Origin: Linyphia triangularis
Taxonomy: Eukaryota; Arthropoda; Arachnida; Araneae; Linyphiidae
DNA: 64,000 nucleotides
NCBI GenBank assembly: GCA_963978545.1
Contig: OZ021732.1
Coordinates: 27,992,123 to 28,056,122 of the forward strand
Reading direction: 5' to 3'
Part shown: positions 47,284 to 60,032 of the stretch, in pieces
Numbering within the stretch: position 1 is the first letter of the stretch
How the letters are laid out: each line of letters starts with the position of its first letter
The notes under the pieces: generated by a model
What the model saw: the letters and a program-made list of their open reading frames with translations, nothing else
What the model was told of the DNA's origin: nothing
Database searches by the model: none
Program-made: the position numbers and the translations under genes

Positions 47284-47530
47284 CCATTGAAACTTTGAGA
47301 TCCACTTCTATGAAGTTAGTTCTTCAATTGTTGGATGGCAGCACAAGTTTATTTCTTTTTCGAATCTTGTAGAGCCAAGTATATCAGACGATGTAAGGCT
47401 ATGCGCTGGTTCCCTAGAAGATTGAAAATCGTCCGTTCATATGTTTTCTTATAAAAAGAAATAAGCTGCTGCCCTGTCCAACAATTGAGGAATGAACCTC
47501 ATAGGACTGGATTTCAAAGTGACCAATGAG
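47284..47530. repeat. 250-bp inverted repeat (hairpin element)
   Basis: The left arm, 47284-47361, pairs with 47451-47530 around a loop of about 90 nt. Matching blocks are CATTG...ACTTTGAGATCCA, CTATGAAGTT, CTTCAATTGTTGGA, GGCAGCA and TTTATTTCTTTTT, at about 80-85% identity. Non-coding. MITE-like; could form a long hairpin RNA if transcribed. Confidence 0.7.
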
Positions 47531-50500
47531 AAAACTGAAATGACTTATAAGTCTTGTCAATAAATAGAGGGCTAATGTAGTAGTCAGCAGTCACCATAAA
47601 GTCGAGAATCACTGCACTAAAGCATTTCAGTTCTCCAGTACGAAATACGCAAAATGTATTATTTTGTAATCATAATAACAGAGAGGGTGCTACAAAGTAA
47701 GGACACGTTAATAGAAAGTAAGCTGTCCCTCTGTCTTCAATCAAAGTGTCGTCTGGGGCGTTTCCCTGGATTGATCGGTGACTCCTGCCACCTCCTCACT
47801 AGAAGGGATGGGTGCCATCCCGAGTCCAATCGAAGAATTTCGTGACAAACTCTAGTCCTCACTCATTATTCCACTCTCTGTCAATAATAAGCTGTTCCCC
47901 CTTCTAGACCTTTAATTGCTACCAAGCCTTGTGATTGGTCAAGGAGGCGATGAGTGTTTAATAGCGTGAATGCTTTTTTATGAGATATTTCTTGGGGTGG
48001 TAGGTTCTGTCGAGGATGGGTTTTCCGTGCGGCCTTTTGGTGGAATCGGTTAGATCAAAGGCATGGGAATTCTTATTAAACCGATTATTTCGGAACCTAA
48101 GTAGTGTTTATTTTTCGGTTGTACTGCGTGAGGAGATTGTGAATATGCCATTTCCTCCAGAAACTGTGCACTAAATAGATCTCACAGTTTTCTTGGCGGG
48201 AATAAAGTATTTGCTTTGGTTGATCATGTGAAATTTATTCAAAGTGTTTTAGATTTGTAAAAGATTAGGTTTCGGATTCAGGAAATATGAATGCGGAAAT
48301 ATAATGAATACTTAAAAATAATTTTTTTTTATAGCATTAGTAATAAAGAGAGGAGTCCTTATACCATATGATAACTTTTTTTAGGTAGTTTACTGGATTA
48401 TAATCCTAAAGTTTTCTCTCACATTTTCCAATTTAGATGCAAGTCTAAGGTTTCCATTAAATATATTATTTCGTTGAATTAGAATGAAAAGATGTTAATT
48501 TCATTTTGTCAAATCTTTCAAAAAAGTCCTCCCTCAGTCCCCTTAAAAAAAGCAATAACTTCAGAGTGCTAATTTAAAATTAGTTTAGCTCTTTTGAGTT
48601 TCTAACATTCACCGCAAGTTTATAAATTTATTTCAGTAATCAAGTTGCAGCATCTAGAAATCGATATGTTTTCTCTTCATGTTTCCAAATATACAAAAAA
48701 GTTATTTGAAATAAAAACTGAAGTTAGCACCTTTTCCATCTAAGACGCTGATTTTTTATTTCTCTAAACTGTTCTTTATGTCGTCATTGTAATTATAATA
48801 CCGTTATTGTTATTATAATACATTGTAATATAACCTTAGACAAAGAAATTGTTCAGGAAGCTTTAAAAACTGTGTAAAATCGGCCCTGTTAGATTGAAAC
48901 TCATGCAATTGTTTAAACGATCTTACAAATGCAGAATTCGATATAAAGCTCACGGGATATCTTTCAAACTATTAGTAACGTTTAAAAACATAAAATACAA
49001 CTTTTTTTTTTTTACCAAAATTACAAAATTTTTGGGTAAGGAGATATTAGAATTATAACAACGATATATGAGCAATCTAATCCATAAACACTCGCTTATA
49101 AATGGTATTTTTTTTATATACTCGCCAACTTATTTTTTCCGTATTAAAACTACACAATTTTCCAAGTAGATAACTTAAATATATTAATATAGAATGGGAA
49201 GGGAATACAATTTGTATCATGTTAAATTCAAGTGTTTTAAATTCCGAACTTATTATGTGATCAGTATTTAATATTGCACTTAATCTCGTTAGAATTCACG
49301 AAGTTAAAAAAGTAAGTATTACTTGCAATATCACTAGAAATTACGTAGTTCAAAAACCAAGTATTACTTGCATTAAAATAAACAACAGGTACTTGAATCG
49401 AATGGATGCATTTGATTTGTGTGATTTTGTAGTTCAAATATTATTATAATAATTCGCCTAATATTCTTTAATTTTTGCTAATAGAAATTCTGACTTTTCA
49501 CAATTACTTTAATTTCAATATTTATTCACTTTTCCAACATGAACGTATTTAAGGAGACATTTATGGTTGGCAAAATTAATATGAAATGAATTGTTACCTA
49601 ACAGATATATGAATATTACTTTTATAAGTAGGCACATATTTCGCTAATAAGTGGTATTCCCCCTTCATTAAAAACGAAATCGTCTGTCATATAATTGGTC
49701 CCAATACTAAATAATATGGCAATTATTTGATTGGGGGATGATTACCTAGTATTTACTATCCGAAATCTATTAGCAAACATATTATTGCTACATTTAAGTA
49801 ATAGTTACTATAGTTGAGTAAGTAAGTGGTAAAATATAATTGTTTTAAAGATGAAATAAGAATAAACATCTTAAATCAGAATTAAGTCTTGAACGTTAAA
49901 CTGTGCAAACAACTAATAACATTTTATTCTATTTTTAATAGGCTATAAACTTTATGCATCACATAAATCAAAGGTTTAATAGGTAATTAAATCTGAAAGG
50001 TGAAAAGAGGGGACATTTTATTCGAAAAAGTTACAATAATACAAATATTACTTATTCCATAAGTATTTAGATTTTCGACGTTTTCTATTTTAATATTTTA
50101 TCATGATGTAATCTTATTAACCTCACATTTTTGTATTCTAGTTTTAGTGTTTTATATAAAGTAAACAAATTCGTTGAAGTAAATCGTTATTTTATAAACC
50201 CTTCTTCCAGTTAGAATTTTTCTTAATTTAGTGCTTCTTAATGGGTTCATGCTAAAGAGGGATTAGTCACTAAAAGGTAATTTTGAGAAAAAAAATAGCT
50301 ATATCATTATATAAATGTATTTAAAATTATATTAAATTTTTTATATAATATTAAATAAAGTATTTAATATTATATAAAAAGACTCATGTAATTATTTTTT
50401 TATGACTATTTTTGAAAATGAAGAAAGATAACTGTTTTTTAACAACCTTTTATGCCATTTGTAGATATTTTACTTTAACAAAGATTAACACAATTTACGA

Positions 50501-51053
50501 AAATAAAATATTCAAACATATGCTCTGACCTTTTAGAGTATAATTTAAGTATAATGAAATGTATTTTTAAATTAAAATTATTATTGCTCTTTTACATAAA
50601 GAGCATAGAGATGAAAAGACACTTAGCAGGTAGTTTTAGATCATCGTAGTCTCCATAATCTACCTCGGCAGTCGACCATATGTAATAAATATCAACGTAT
50701 AATTCTACAAATTTTGTGGACCGTATGTTTGAAGTCAGTTTTCGTGGAACGCTCCGACCTTTTGAAATATTTCATCTTTGACTTTTAGGTAAATTTTACC
50801 TTGCTTTTTAAATTTTAAACCAAAGCTCACAAATTTGTTGTGTGCAGTATTAGTCACGTGTTGCCTTTGCACCAGAAATATTAAACTAGCAGAAATATTA
50901 AGCTAGCCGTTAAATGTTAAAAAAGAGGTTGTAAATAAAAAAGCTATTTATAAGAAGGATTAAGATTTAATTAGTTTATTTTCACAACGAATTAGTACAA
51001 AGTGGGGGTTGAGTTTTGCAATTAAATTTTTTTTAACTAAACATTAGCCAGTT

Positions 51054-51095
<42 letters not shown>

Positions 51096-51901
51096 ATCAC
51101 GTTTTATTATTTCTTTAAACCCATTTTTCATAAATGTTATTCTAAGCTAAATGGATTCATTGAAAAAATTAATAAACTTAAGAAATGTAGCAAGTGATAA
51201 AACTACTTTAATTGATTGTTCTTAATTTTCTGTACTTAAATTTTCAAATTAATTAGCTACTGATTTGCATTTTACTATGCGTTTATTTAAGGGAAAAAAG
51301 GAATAATGGACTAATACGCTTTTATTTATAAATAATTTTTTATTCATAAATTTCAAATTAAATATAAGGTTTGAATGATAATAGTTATGAAAATCAAACA
51401 CTTCTAAATGTTTTTATTTTTTTTTAAATTTTTTTTTTATCTTATCTTTGTTCAAATAAACTTTATTTTATTTGAAAATGAATTTAATTGATTTAATAAT
51501 ATTCAACTGAGTTAAAAAAATTGCATCGAATACATAAATATGGAAGTGATAGACTTTATACATGACAAAGTTCTAAACTATTGGTCCGATTTCAGTAAAT
51601 CTCTCTTCCCCTCCCACGATTTTTTGCAAATTTTAAAGGTAAACTGAATAAAAATTCCCCTTTGCTGAAAAGTAATATTATGAACCAAAAAGAATTATCT
51701 TATTAAAGCTATTATCTTATATTAGTTATAACAACATTTAACAATATGTTGAAAGTTGATAATTATTAAGGCATAATTATTGGCTAACTACACGTAAAAC
51801 AATATCTATGTGTAGTTGAATCAAATAACTAATTAAAATATACCAGTGATTCTTTTTGCTTTTGTTATTCTTTATGAAACAAGCCTAGATAACGCTGGTT
51901 A
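47531..51901. other. gene-free interval with minor repeats
   Basis: 47540-48130 is GC-elevated and non-repetitive, including CCTTGTGATTGGTCAAGG (an ATTGG / CCAAT-type box inside a short inverted repeat, about 47928-47945). A 46-bp tandem pair lies at 49286-49375 (shared AAGTATTACTTGCA). A 17-bp perfect inverted repeat lies at 50339-50355 / 50363-50379. A 37-nt A run lies at 51058-51094. No gene recognised. Confidence 0.45.
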
Positions 51902-52221
51902 AGGCTGATTTACACGCTACCAGTTATTAGATGCCTAAGACTAGCACCATATCAACGCTACATTCCAGTCACAGAAGAAGTCAGTTTGAAAGGTTCTTGC
52001 CTGTAGCTGGCAGCTCCAGTAGATCAAACATTTTCTGTTTCTGCTTTAATTCTCGTAATCCAATCACCTGCTTTCTCCCGTGATTACTGACATGATTACT
52101 TAATAACTGGATTATTCTAGCTTACGGCATTTTGTAAACGCAAAGCTGGCATTACAGTCAGTGACCCTTCACGCAACTAACCAGCTAGCGTTCCCCCCAC
52201 TGGAAACGTGTATGTCAGCCT
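51902..52221. mobile_element. PIF/Harbinger-like MITE with TTA duplication
   Basis: The left terminus AGGCTGATTTACACGCTACC and the complement of the right terminus AGGCTGACATACACGTTTCC match at 15 of 20 positions. The 320-bp element is flanked by TTA at 51899-51901 and 52222-52224. A 3-bp TTA/TAA target duplication points to PIF/Harbinger. There is no transposase frame. The interior is GC-richer than the surroundings. A related end fragment lies at 27418-27465. Confidence 0.75.
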
Positions 52222-53481
52222 TTAATATATGGTTACCCTAAAATCATAAAAATGACAACCAAATTAGTGAAATTAAGATTATTATAAAATAGTATTCAGC
52301 ATGTGTCTTGTAAACTAAACTTGTAATTTTATCAGTTTTTGTACATATCATTTTGAATGACATTTATTTTGCCCAGTTATAATTCTAAAACAATATACCA
52401 TTACCGCCGTGTTTTCCGATACTATAAGATATGTAATTCAAAGTACAAAGAGTTCCAAATAATAATTCAGAGTACAAAGGACATTTTCATATGACAAGAA
52501 ATACAGCCGTGAAGTTGTTAAAACCATTACTTTTCTTTTCAAAGGAATTGATATGAATAAGTGGTTCTTTTTGCTGTTGGTCCATAGTAATGAAGTATGA
52601 AAGGGGACATTATTTTCTAAGACAAGCTCAGCGCCTATGGTTCTGAATACAAACCATGGAAATACTTCTGCAGACAAGCACCTAAGAACTCATCGTTAAC
52701 TCTTCAGAAAAAAATTATTCAAAAAACGAAAATAATTACAAAGTATTATGAAACTTAAAAGAAGAAATAAATTTTGGTCACACTATGTGCATGACATATT
52801 AATCATTAGTAGGCTTTAACTTTTCACAAACATTAAGTTCTAGATGGTCTCATACATTAAAAAGTTGCATTGCGTGCCTAGATGTTATAAATGTCTCTAA
52901 CAGTCAATTTCACTACGTTCTTACTTTTTAAATTGGACTGGGAGATGTTTCGACAGTCGCATGTTATAAAAACTCCTCAAATTGTTACTACCATACATGA
53001 TAATTATTTTTTTCTTCAGGCACAATCAATTAAATTCTCGACTGTTCAACAATAAAAAAAAAATTGAGTGACTAAGTCTATTAAGTAATTAGTAAAGAAG
53101 TATTTAGAACGCAGAGGGTTTTTAAGTTAAAATTCCTGATTATTTTCCTTCGAAGGATTGTTTGCTGCTTTTGCATAAAATAACAAAACTTGTTGTCTGG
53201 GTATGTTTAGCTGGTTTTTAAGTAGTTTACGATAAAATTCTCGATGTAAAAAGGAGCTGCAATTTCATTTTGTTGAATTGAAGATGTATTGTGTTTTCCA
53301 ATTTAATGCCATGTTTCACATCCAAGAGTCAATATTATCAAAACAGTTGAAAGATATTTTCTTTTATGCGTTAATAGGACTCCATAGTACTTTGATGTGT
53401 TTTAAAAGTTTTAATAAACAACTTGAAACCGGAAAGTTTGCTTTTGCCGTGTAACTAACTAACTTTAATTGACCATCATCT

Positions 53482-53519
<38 letters not shown>

Positions 53520-55639
53520 TAGAAAAAGTGTGGAAATGTTGTACTAAATGTTATTATAAAATAATTTAAAATTATTACCAAAGTAGAAAGCACAGTATTT
53601 AAATAAAAAAATATCGGTAATTTTGTAACTTTTTCAGCATCTATATACAATATTTATTGTTATAGCTGCTCAAATTTTCATAAGGAGTTGCATATTTGTT
53701 TGTCAGGACTGGTGTAACAAAGCTGGTGATACTGTGAAATTTTAACAAATGATAAATAAGACGAATATTATTTACCATTATGTGATATATGTTTATTAAC
53801 TATTCATATGTATTCTCTCATTATTTATTTAGAAAAAGATAAGGAAAGCAGTTTAAGAATAAAATTTGAGTATGCATTATTTTTCCACAACCATTTTAAC
53901 TTACCCTTTGATAAAAAACAAATTAATCAAACACGAACATACATATTAAAAATCCAAATACGCAAAACGCAATTAAATTATTAATCCATTTGGTTAATCA
54001 TTAGAAAAAGCATCTTCAAGAAAAGAATGGTTTAGTATATATAATTGCTTTAAATATAACTTCAAAAGAATAAAAACATGGTGTATGAAGAGTGTACATA
54101 CATAAAATACTACCCAAAAAGATCAAAAGTCATTGAACCTAAAAACCTCCTAGACAGAATTATCTAGGTATTGCCCTTGAAAAATGATAATAAAGAATTA
54201 ATAAAGAGTAAACGCTTTCAAATATGTAACATTAACGAGCTAAATACTCATCAAAGTGAATACCCTTTAATAAAGTTGAATATATTGAACAAAAACGTTC
54301 ACCGGAATACCAAAATGACTTTAGAAAACAAGACCTAAATTGTTGGTTAATGAACACACGCTTTTCTGAGGTATTTCGATAGTGACATATATTTACGAGG
54401 TAGCAAGATAATGTATAGTTGGGAACAGTGTTCGTTAACATAACGTGTTTCCAATAGAGGCATCTTGATGTAATGCATTATATGGTGAAGCTTACAGGTA
54501 ATCGTGAGATGGTAACCTGAGGTAATTGAGTGTCTTTTGGCAAACAAATTTATGTAGATCTATCGCCTAATGAATGTAAGATGCGAGAGTTGAAAATTTA
54601 TTAGTGTATTCTAGTGGCAGGGGATTAATTTATAACTGACGTAAATCATGCTATTGAGACGGCAATGGTAAGTCAGAAGTGTTAAAAACTGTGGTAACTT
54701 TGTAATATTTTAATGAACAAAAGATTATTATTTTTGTAGTGATCAGTATTTTGATCACTGATTATATATAGCTGCTTTTTATGTCGAATCAGAGTTATTA
54801 ATGGTAAGTTTTTGAAAAAAAACATCCTCATTTATCAAAGGTTCCGATGGTGAGATAGGATAATTGGCAGTTTATTGTTTATTTAGAGTTTTTTTGTTGT
54901 TGTTTTAATGTGGATAAACGGGATAGATTAAATGACGAAAGCAGTGCATGAATATTTATACGAAAAAGATTTTGAATAGTAAATTCGTTTATTAAGTGTA
55001 TGGTTTGTTTGTTGTAATAATTAGCTGAATATATTGAATCTATTTTCAGATTTACAATAAGAATTTTTTCTAAATTTGAAGGTATGCATATAATTGTGCA
55101 AACCTAGATAATTAATTTTTAAACTGTTAAGACTGGTATGAATGAGATAAAGTTCTTTGATTCATCCATTAAAAATATTCAATAGATAAATATTTTTTTT
55201 TTTTAATAAAAAATAGTTTTCTCTTTAATACATTTTTCTCTAAATGAAAAATATATATAAAAAAAAAAAAAAAAAATAATAATAATTTACATTGAGAGCA
55301 CTTGCTAAGAAAATACGAAAATTAAAACCAATTTCTATCGTATTAAGAATTTTAGAAAAAACCATTCGAACGAATATTAAGAAGAAGTAATTTGTTAGCA
55401 CTTTTAAATATAAAATTTAAGAGTTTTAGATAATGATTTATATAATTATATTAACTGTAAAAGGCTTCCTTATTTTAACTTAAAATGAAAAACAATAATA
55501 TCATAAAGGTAAAGCTACCAATGCAGAATTACGATAATTCGTGTCAAAATATATTTAAATGCGAATAAATATTTTCTACTTGTATTTAAAATAAATTTTT
55601 AAAATTATATAATAATTATATAATAATTATATTATAAAT

Positions 55640-55642
<3 letters not shown>
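52222..55642. other. AT-rich non-coding DNA
   Basis: No gene recognised. Two overlapping minus-strand frames at 54232-54547 and one at 52438-52677 show no domain. A 29-nt A run lies at 53489-53517. A short hairpin AGTGATCA/TGATCACT lies near 54738-54758. Confidence 0.5.

Positions 55643-55700
<58 letters not shown>
55643..55700. repeat. (TA)n microsatellite
   Basis: About 29 uninterrupted TA dinucleotides, preceded by imperfect ATAATTATA repeats from about 55600. Confidence 0.98.
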
Positions 55701-55703
<3 letters not shown>

Positions 55704-57543
55704 CATACGTTGATAAATAAAGCATTTTCATGATTGAGTCCCGCCTAGTTGTTACTAAAGCCTTGTTTGATATGTGTGTTGATAATCTTAGTCATTTTGT
55801 TATTTCATCGACTATCTTTGAAAGACGCCTACTCTTGCTTTCAGATTACGTCCGGGTATAATAAAAAGTCTTTGTTAGTTTTCTCCATTTAACCCACATC
55901 AGCCTCTGAAATGCGAGACGCTTTTAAATAGAAAATATTTGTAATAGAAGCGATGGAAGGCGTTTTATATGATTTACAGTTGAGATCTATTTGTATCTGT
56001 TGTTATTTTTCATAGTTGTATTTTCTCAATTATGATTTCTTTAGACTTTAAAAGAACAGCACAATATATTTGCAATATACTGTAGAATTGCACCTAACTT
56101 GAAATGCAACTATTTGTCATTCTTATACCTCTTGAGAATTCTGCTATAATGAAAATTATACATGATTTGGGGCGATTAAAGGAGTTCAAATGTTATAGGA
56201 ACACTATAAGTAATTAGTTAGTAGTTATAGGTAATTTTGCAGGAAATAATATTTTTTTACCCATTGGTTTCATTAACGAGTCATAACTTATAATAAATAA
56301 AAATTGAAAGAAATTTTCTTTTTGAAATTGATTGAATTTAAGGTTGTTGAGAGGAAAATTTAAAACAAAATAGTGAGATTAACTGAATTTTTTTGTGTAC
56401 TTATATAGTTGATTTTACCTTTTGGTTACTTTATCGGAAATTAAGTAGGATTTTTGTATGAGCATTATTCATCTACTTGAGTTATAGGTAAATTAATATT
56501 CGTGGTTTTTGCGAGTGAATATTTTAGGAAGACAGTATCGAGTTTAGTTTAATGATTTTAGAATAACTAAATAACTATATATAGTACCAGTAATTGAAAT
56601 TACGTATATTTAAATTGAACAAAGAAAAGAAAGCTTTTATTAAGTTGTCAATCAAGTAGTGAAAATGCGTCATGTTGTTTTGAATGCGTCATGCTGTTTG
56701 ATATTTTCAAGCTTCATATGCATCAAAATTGCATCATTTGCAATTACTTATCTCTATTCTTCGAACAATTAGTGTGTATACGTATGTATACGCAGGCATT
56801 TATTTTGGGAGTTTTATATCTTCACTGATTGTCAATGTTATGAAAGACAACCTCCTAGAAAATGGGCATAGTGTTGAATGTGAATCAAATATAATTTGTA
56901 ACTTCCCTCATAACAAAATTTCCCTGAGTCACAATTTGTCAACTCTTCAGAAGAGTAAAAAAACTGAATCTTACCCCTTTAGAATTCTTTCTTGTATTTT
57001 CTGTTTAAGTATATTTAAAAGATTTAAAATTTTTTGAGGGAGTTACGATGTTATGGTTTGATAGAAAAGGACTTTTTTTAAGACACTTTAAGAAACAAAA
57101 ACCAAAGTTCATCAAATTTGGACTTCGGCTCGTTTGGTTCTGAGGTAAATATTTGAGTTGATAACTTGGTAAGGAGTTTTTGTAGTATCTAAATGGTTTA
57201 TTTTATTTAGGAAATTGAATATTTTTGTTAGATTGGATTGTTTTATGTTAGATTACGAATCGAATATACAGAAAGTGTTAGAAATTATTTCAATATTACG
57301 AAAAGATTGTAAGGGATTTTATCAAAAATCTAACTCGAGTTTTTATTTTTATAGTCCACAATCCCGACCACTCGACAAGCTGACATCTAGACAAAATTTC
57401 TTAACATAGGAAAGTTCTTTTAATATAGAATCTTTTTCCCTCTAGTGGTTTTTTAAAAATTTACAAAAATAACGAAGCATTTTTTTTAAAAAAGTGTTTG
57501 TAAAAGATCGTGGTTGTTAAGAATACGAACAAAATGTATAATT

Positions 57544-57587
<44 letters not shown>

Positions 57588-60032
57588 GTACGAGAGTTTT
57601 GCCAGTAGCTTCGTCAACGTTGTGGAAAATGAGTATTGAATGCCTAAGGAAGAATTTTTCACAAACATTTTTCTGCATTTCAACTACAACAATTTCATAG
57701 ATTTTGTCTGTTTTCTGTGTTAAGTTGTGAACTCCTAAGAACCACGTACTGTTACATCAACTGTATAAGTTACCAGCAATATAAAATACCATGGCACAGA
57801 AAGTATATACAGCTTAAATATACAGCCTAAACAGCCTTTTATGTACAGCCGAAAACTGTCCAGTAAAGTATGAAACGATTAAACATTTCGCACATTGCCT
57901 AGAAATTCCATAGAAGGCCAAATGACAAACCGGCAAAGTATGAAATACATCATAAATTTTTTTGTAAAGTTCATTTAATGATCCTGCTTTAATTTTTATA
58001 GGAAATAAAAGTAATCGAAATTAAGTAATTTTTTTAAAACTTCTTTTGTGCAACAAGTAGGTTCATATTTTTTTAAAAATTTTTTTTACAATCTTAATTT
58101 TTTTTAGGTATTTTAAATAAAAGTTTTTGTGTGGCTGTTTTAGATTATTTTTTCAAAAAAACGTTTGTGTTTTTGAGAAGGGGCGTCTTTTTTTGAGAAA
58201 AAAAAAAAAAGTCTTATCATGATCCTTTTTTCGTTGCTTACCTAAAGAGAATTTATCATTTTGTAGAATGCTTAGGTATCATATACAATGCCTAGATAAA
58301 GTATATTATAGTCCTTATACTTTATACTTGACTTAAAAACGTCGGGGAAGGAAGTTCAAATATATTTGTCTATTTCTCAATAACTAGGGATTATAAACCA
58401 TTATTTCCCCCAAATAATTTAAGTTCACCATGCTATTCTGTACGCAATTTTTTTTTATTATGCATAGTTATTAAGAGTTATTCAAATATATTTGAATTTC
58501 ATTTCCAAACTAATTTGTGAACACTCTGTATAAAATGCCTCAGTATTCTACAGAATGCTGGCTTTTCATACGTAATACTAATTCAGCGGGGTATAGGTTT
58601 CACTGTAATGGCATACTTCGCAGGGCGGAATAGGCTATGTTTCTAGAACTATGATGTTGCTGCTTTTTGTTCGGGAAAATACCTTCCTATAGGATTAAAT
58701 CGGATGCTAAAAATGTTGTGGGCGTGGGTTTGGTGTACCTGTTTCAAATTTTTTTTCCATGGATATAGAAGGTTTGTTTAAATTGTTTATAAATAAAGAT
58801 AGGTGCAATTTTTAGTGGAAAAATTTTACTATGCAAATTTTGCTGTAAAGTAAAAAAGGAAGCAAATATATTTTTATAGTTAAAATATTTATATATTTGT
58901 GTTTAAAAGAAATTTAGTGATTATTATTTTTAAATCGGCAATTTTGCTTTATTGCGTGGATATGAAATAATTACACTTTTAAATTTTCATACATTTCAAA
59001 AAGATAAAATAGTTAATTTCTCTGTTTTTTAACTGCTTACTTTTTTTTGAAAAAGCATTTACTAAAACGCATACTTTTAGAAGTAGTTTTCTGCCAGTAC
59101 TCATACTGTTTTTTGTAATCATACATTTACAAGTTTTTTCTGCAAGTATTAAATTGTTTTATATACTTTAAACACGACAAATTTCAATTCTTTTACCTTC
59201 TAGGAACCAGTTTTTATTTCTATCCACAGTGGAAGTGTGTAATAATTAGTGTCATATCTAATAATCCGTTTTTAATATTAATAAGAATAATGATGTATAC
59301 GAAATTTCTTTATCTTTGAAAGTGAATTCCTTTTGCCGACTTTTAAGCCAGTAATGAAGTAAAAAATAAAATGAAAACAAGGAAACCAGCAATTCTATTT
59401 GTGGAAATGAAGATGCATTCGGAATATGAAAATAACAGTACTGTGTTACAACGAAAACCGGTAAAACGAAATTTAACATTACATGCAGATTACCAAAGTC
59501 ATCTATCTCATATAATAATACAATGGCAGGGAAAAAAAATTCTCGTAAAGGAATAAAACAAAATTGGCAATCAAAATAAACGAGCTACGCCGAATAGGAG
59601 AGGAGAAATAGGAATACTCTTTGCTACAAGTTTAAAAACATAATTGCAGATTAGCATTGAAAGAATGTATATAACATCCCCATCCTTTTACACGCAAGTC
59701 TCATAAATATTCGAAGCATATCCTCAATTAGGTAGGTAATATAGTGCTATTAATATATAACTACGGTCACCTGCGTTGATTAAATTATCAATTAGCTGTA
59801 TATGTTCTGATGATCAAGTAATAGCTCGCTATAATTAGTTAACTATTGGTAAACTAGTTTTAATCAACGTATTAATATTCTTAGTTTGTGTGTGTGTTGA
59901 ATCCACTATTGGATTCTGAAAAACTTGCTCATTTTAAAGTGGGAAATATATTAATAATTGTAAAAAAAAAAAAAAAAAAAAAAAAATCAAAGAAAAATAC
60001 ACGCAAACAAAAGTTCATGAGTGTTTGTTTTT
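55701..60032. other. AT-rich gene-free interval
   Basis: No gene recognised. The open frames at 56729-57037 and 57215-57409 are of chance length and composition. A 40-nt A run lies at 57545-57584 and a 25-nt A run at 59962-59986. A perfect 16-bp palindrome TTCAAATATATTTGAA lies at 58481-58496. TAATTTGTGAACACTCTGTA (58511-58530), complement TACAGAGTGTTCACAAATTA, looks like a lone mariner-type terminus. Confidence 0.45.

Noticed and set aside
54232..54547. Overlapping minus-strand frames as a transposase remnant
   Set aside because: Tried in all three frames; no motif order of a known transposase family could be seen.
56729..57037. 102-codon plus-strand frame
   Set aside because: AT-biased composition, no domain, no start context or neighbouring signals; consistent with chance.
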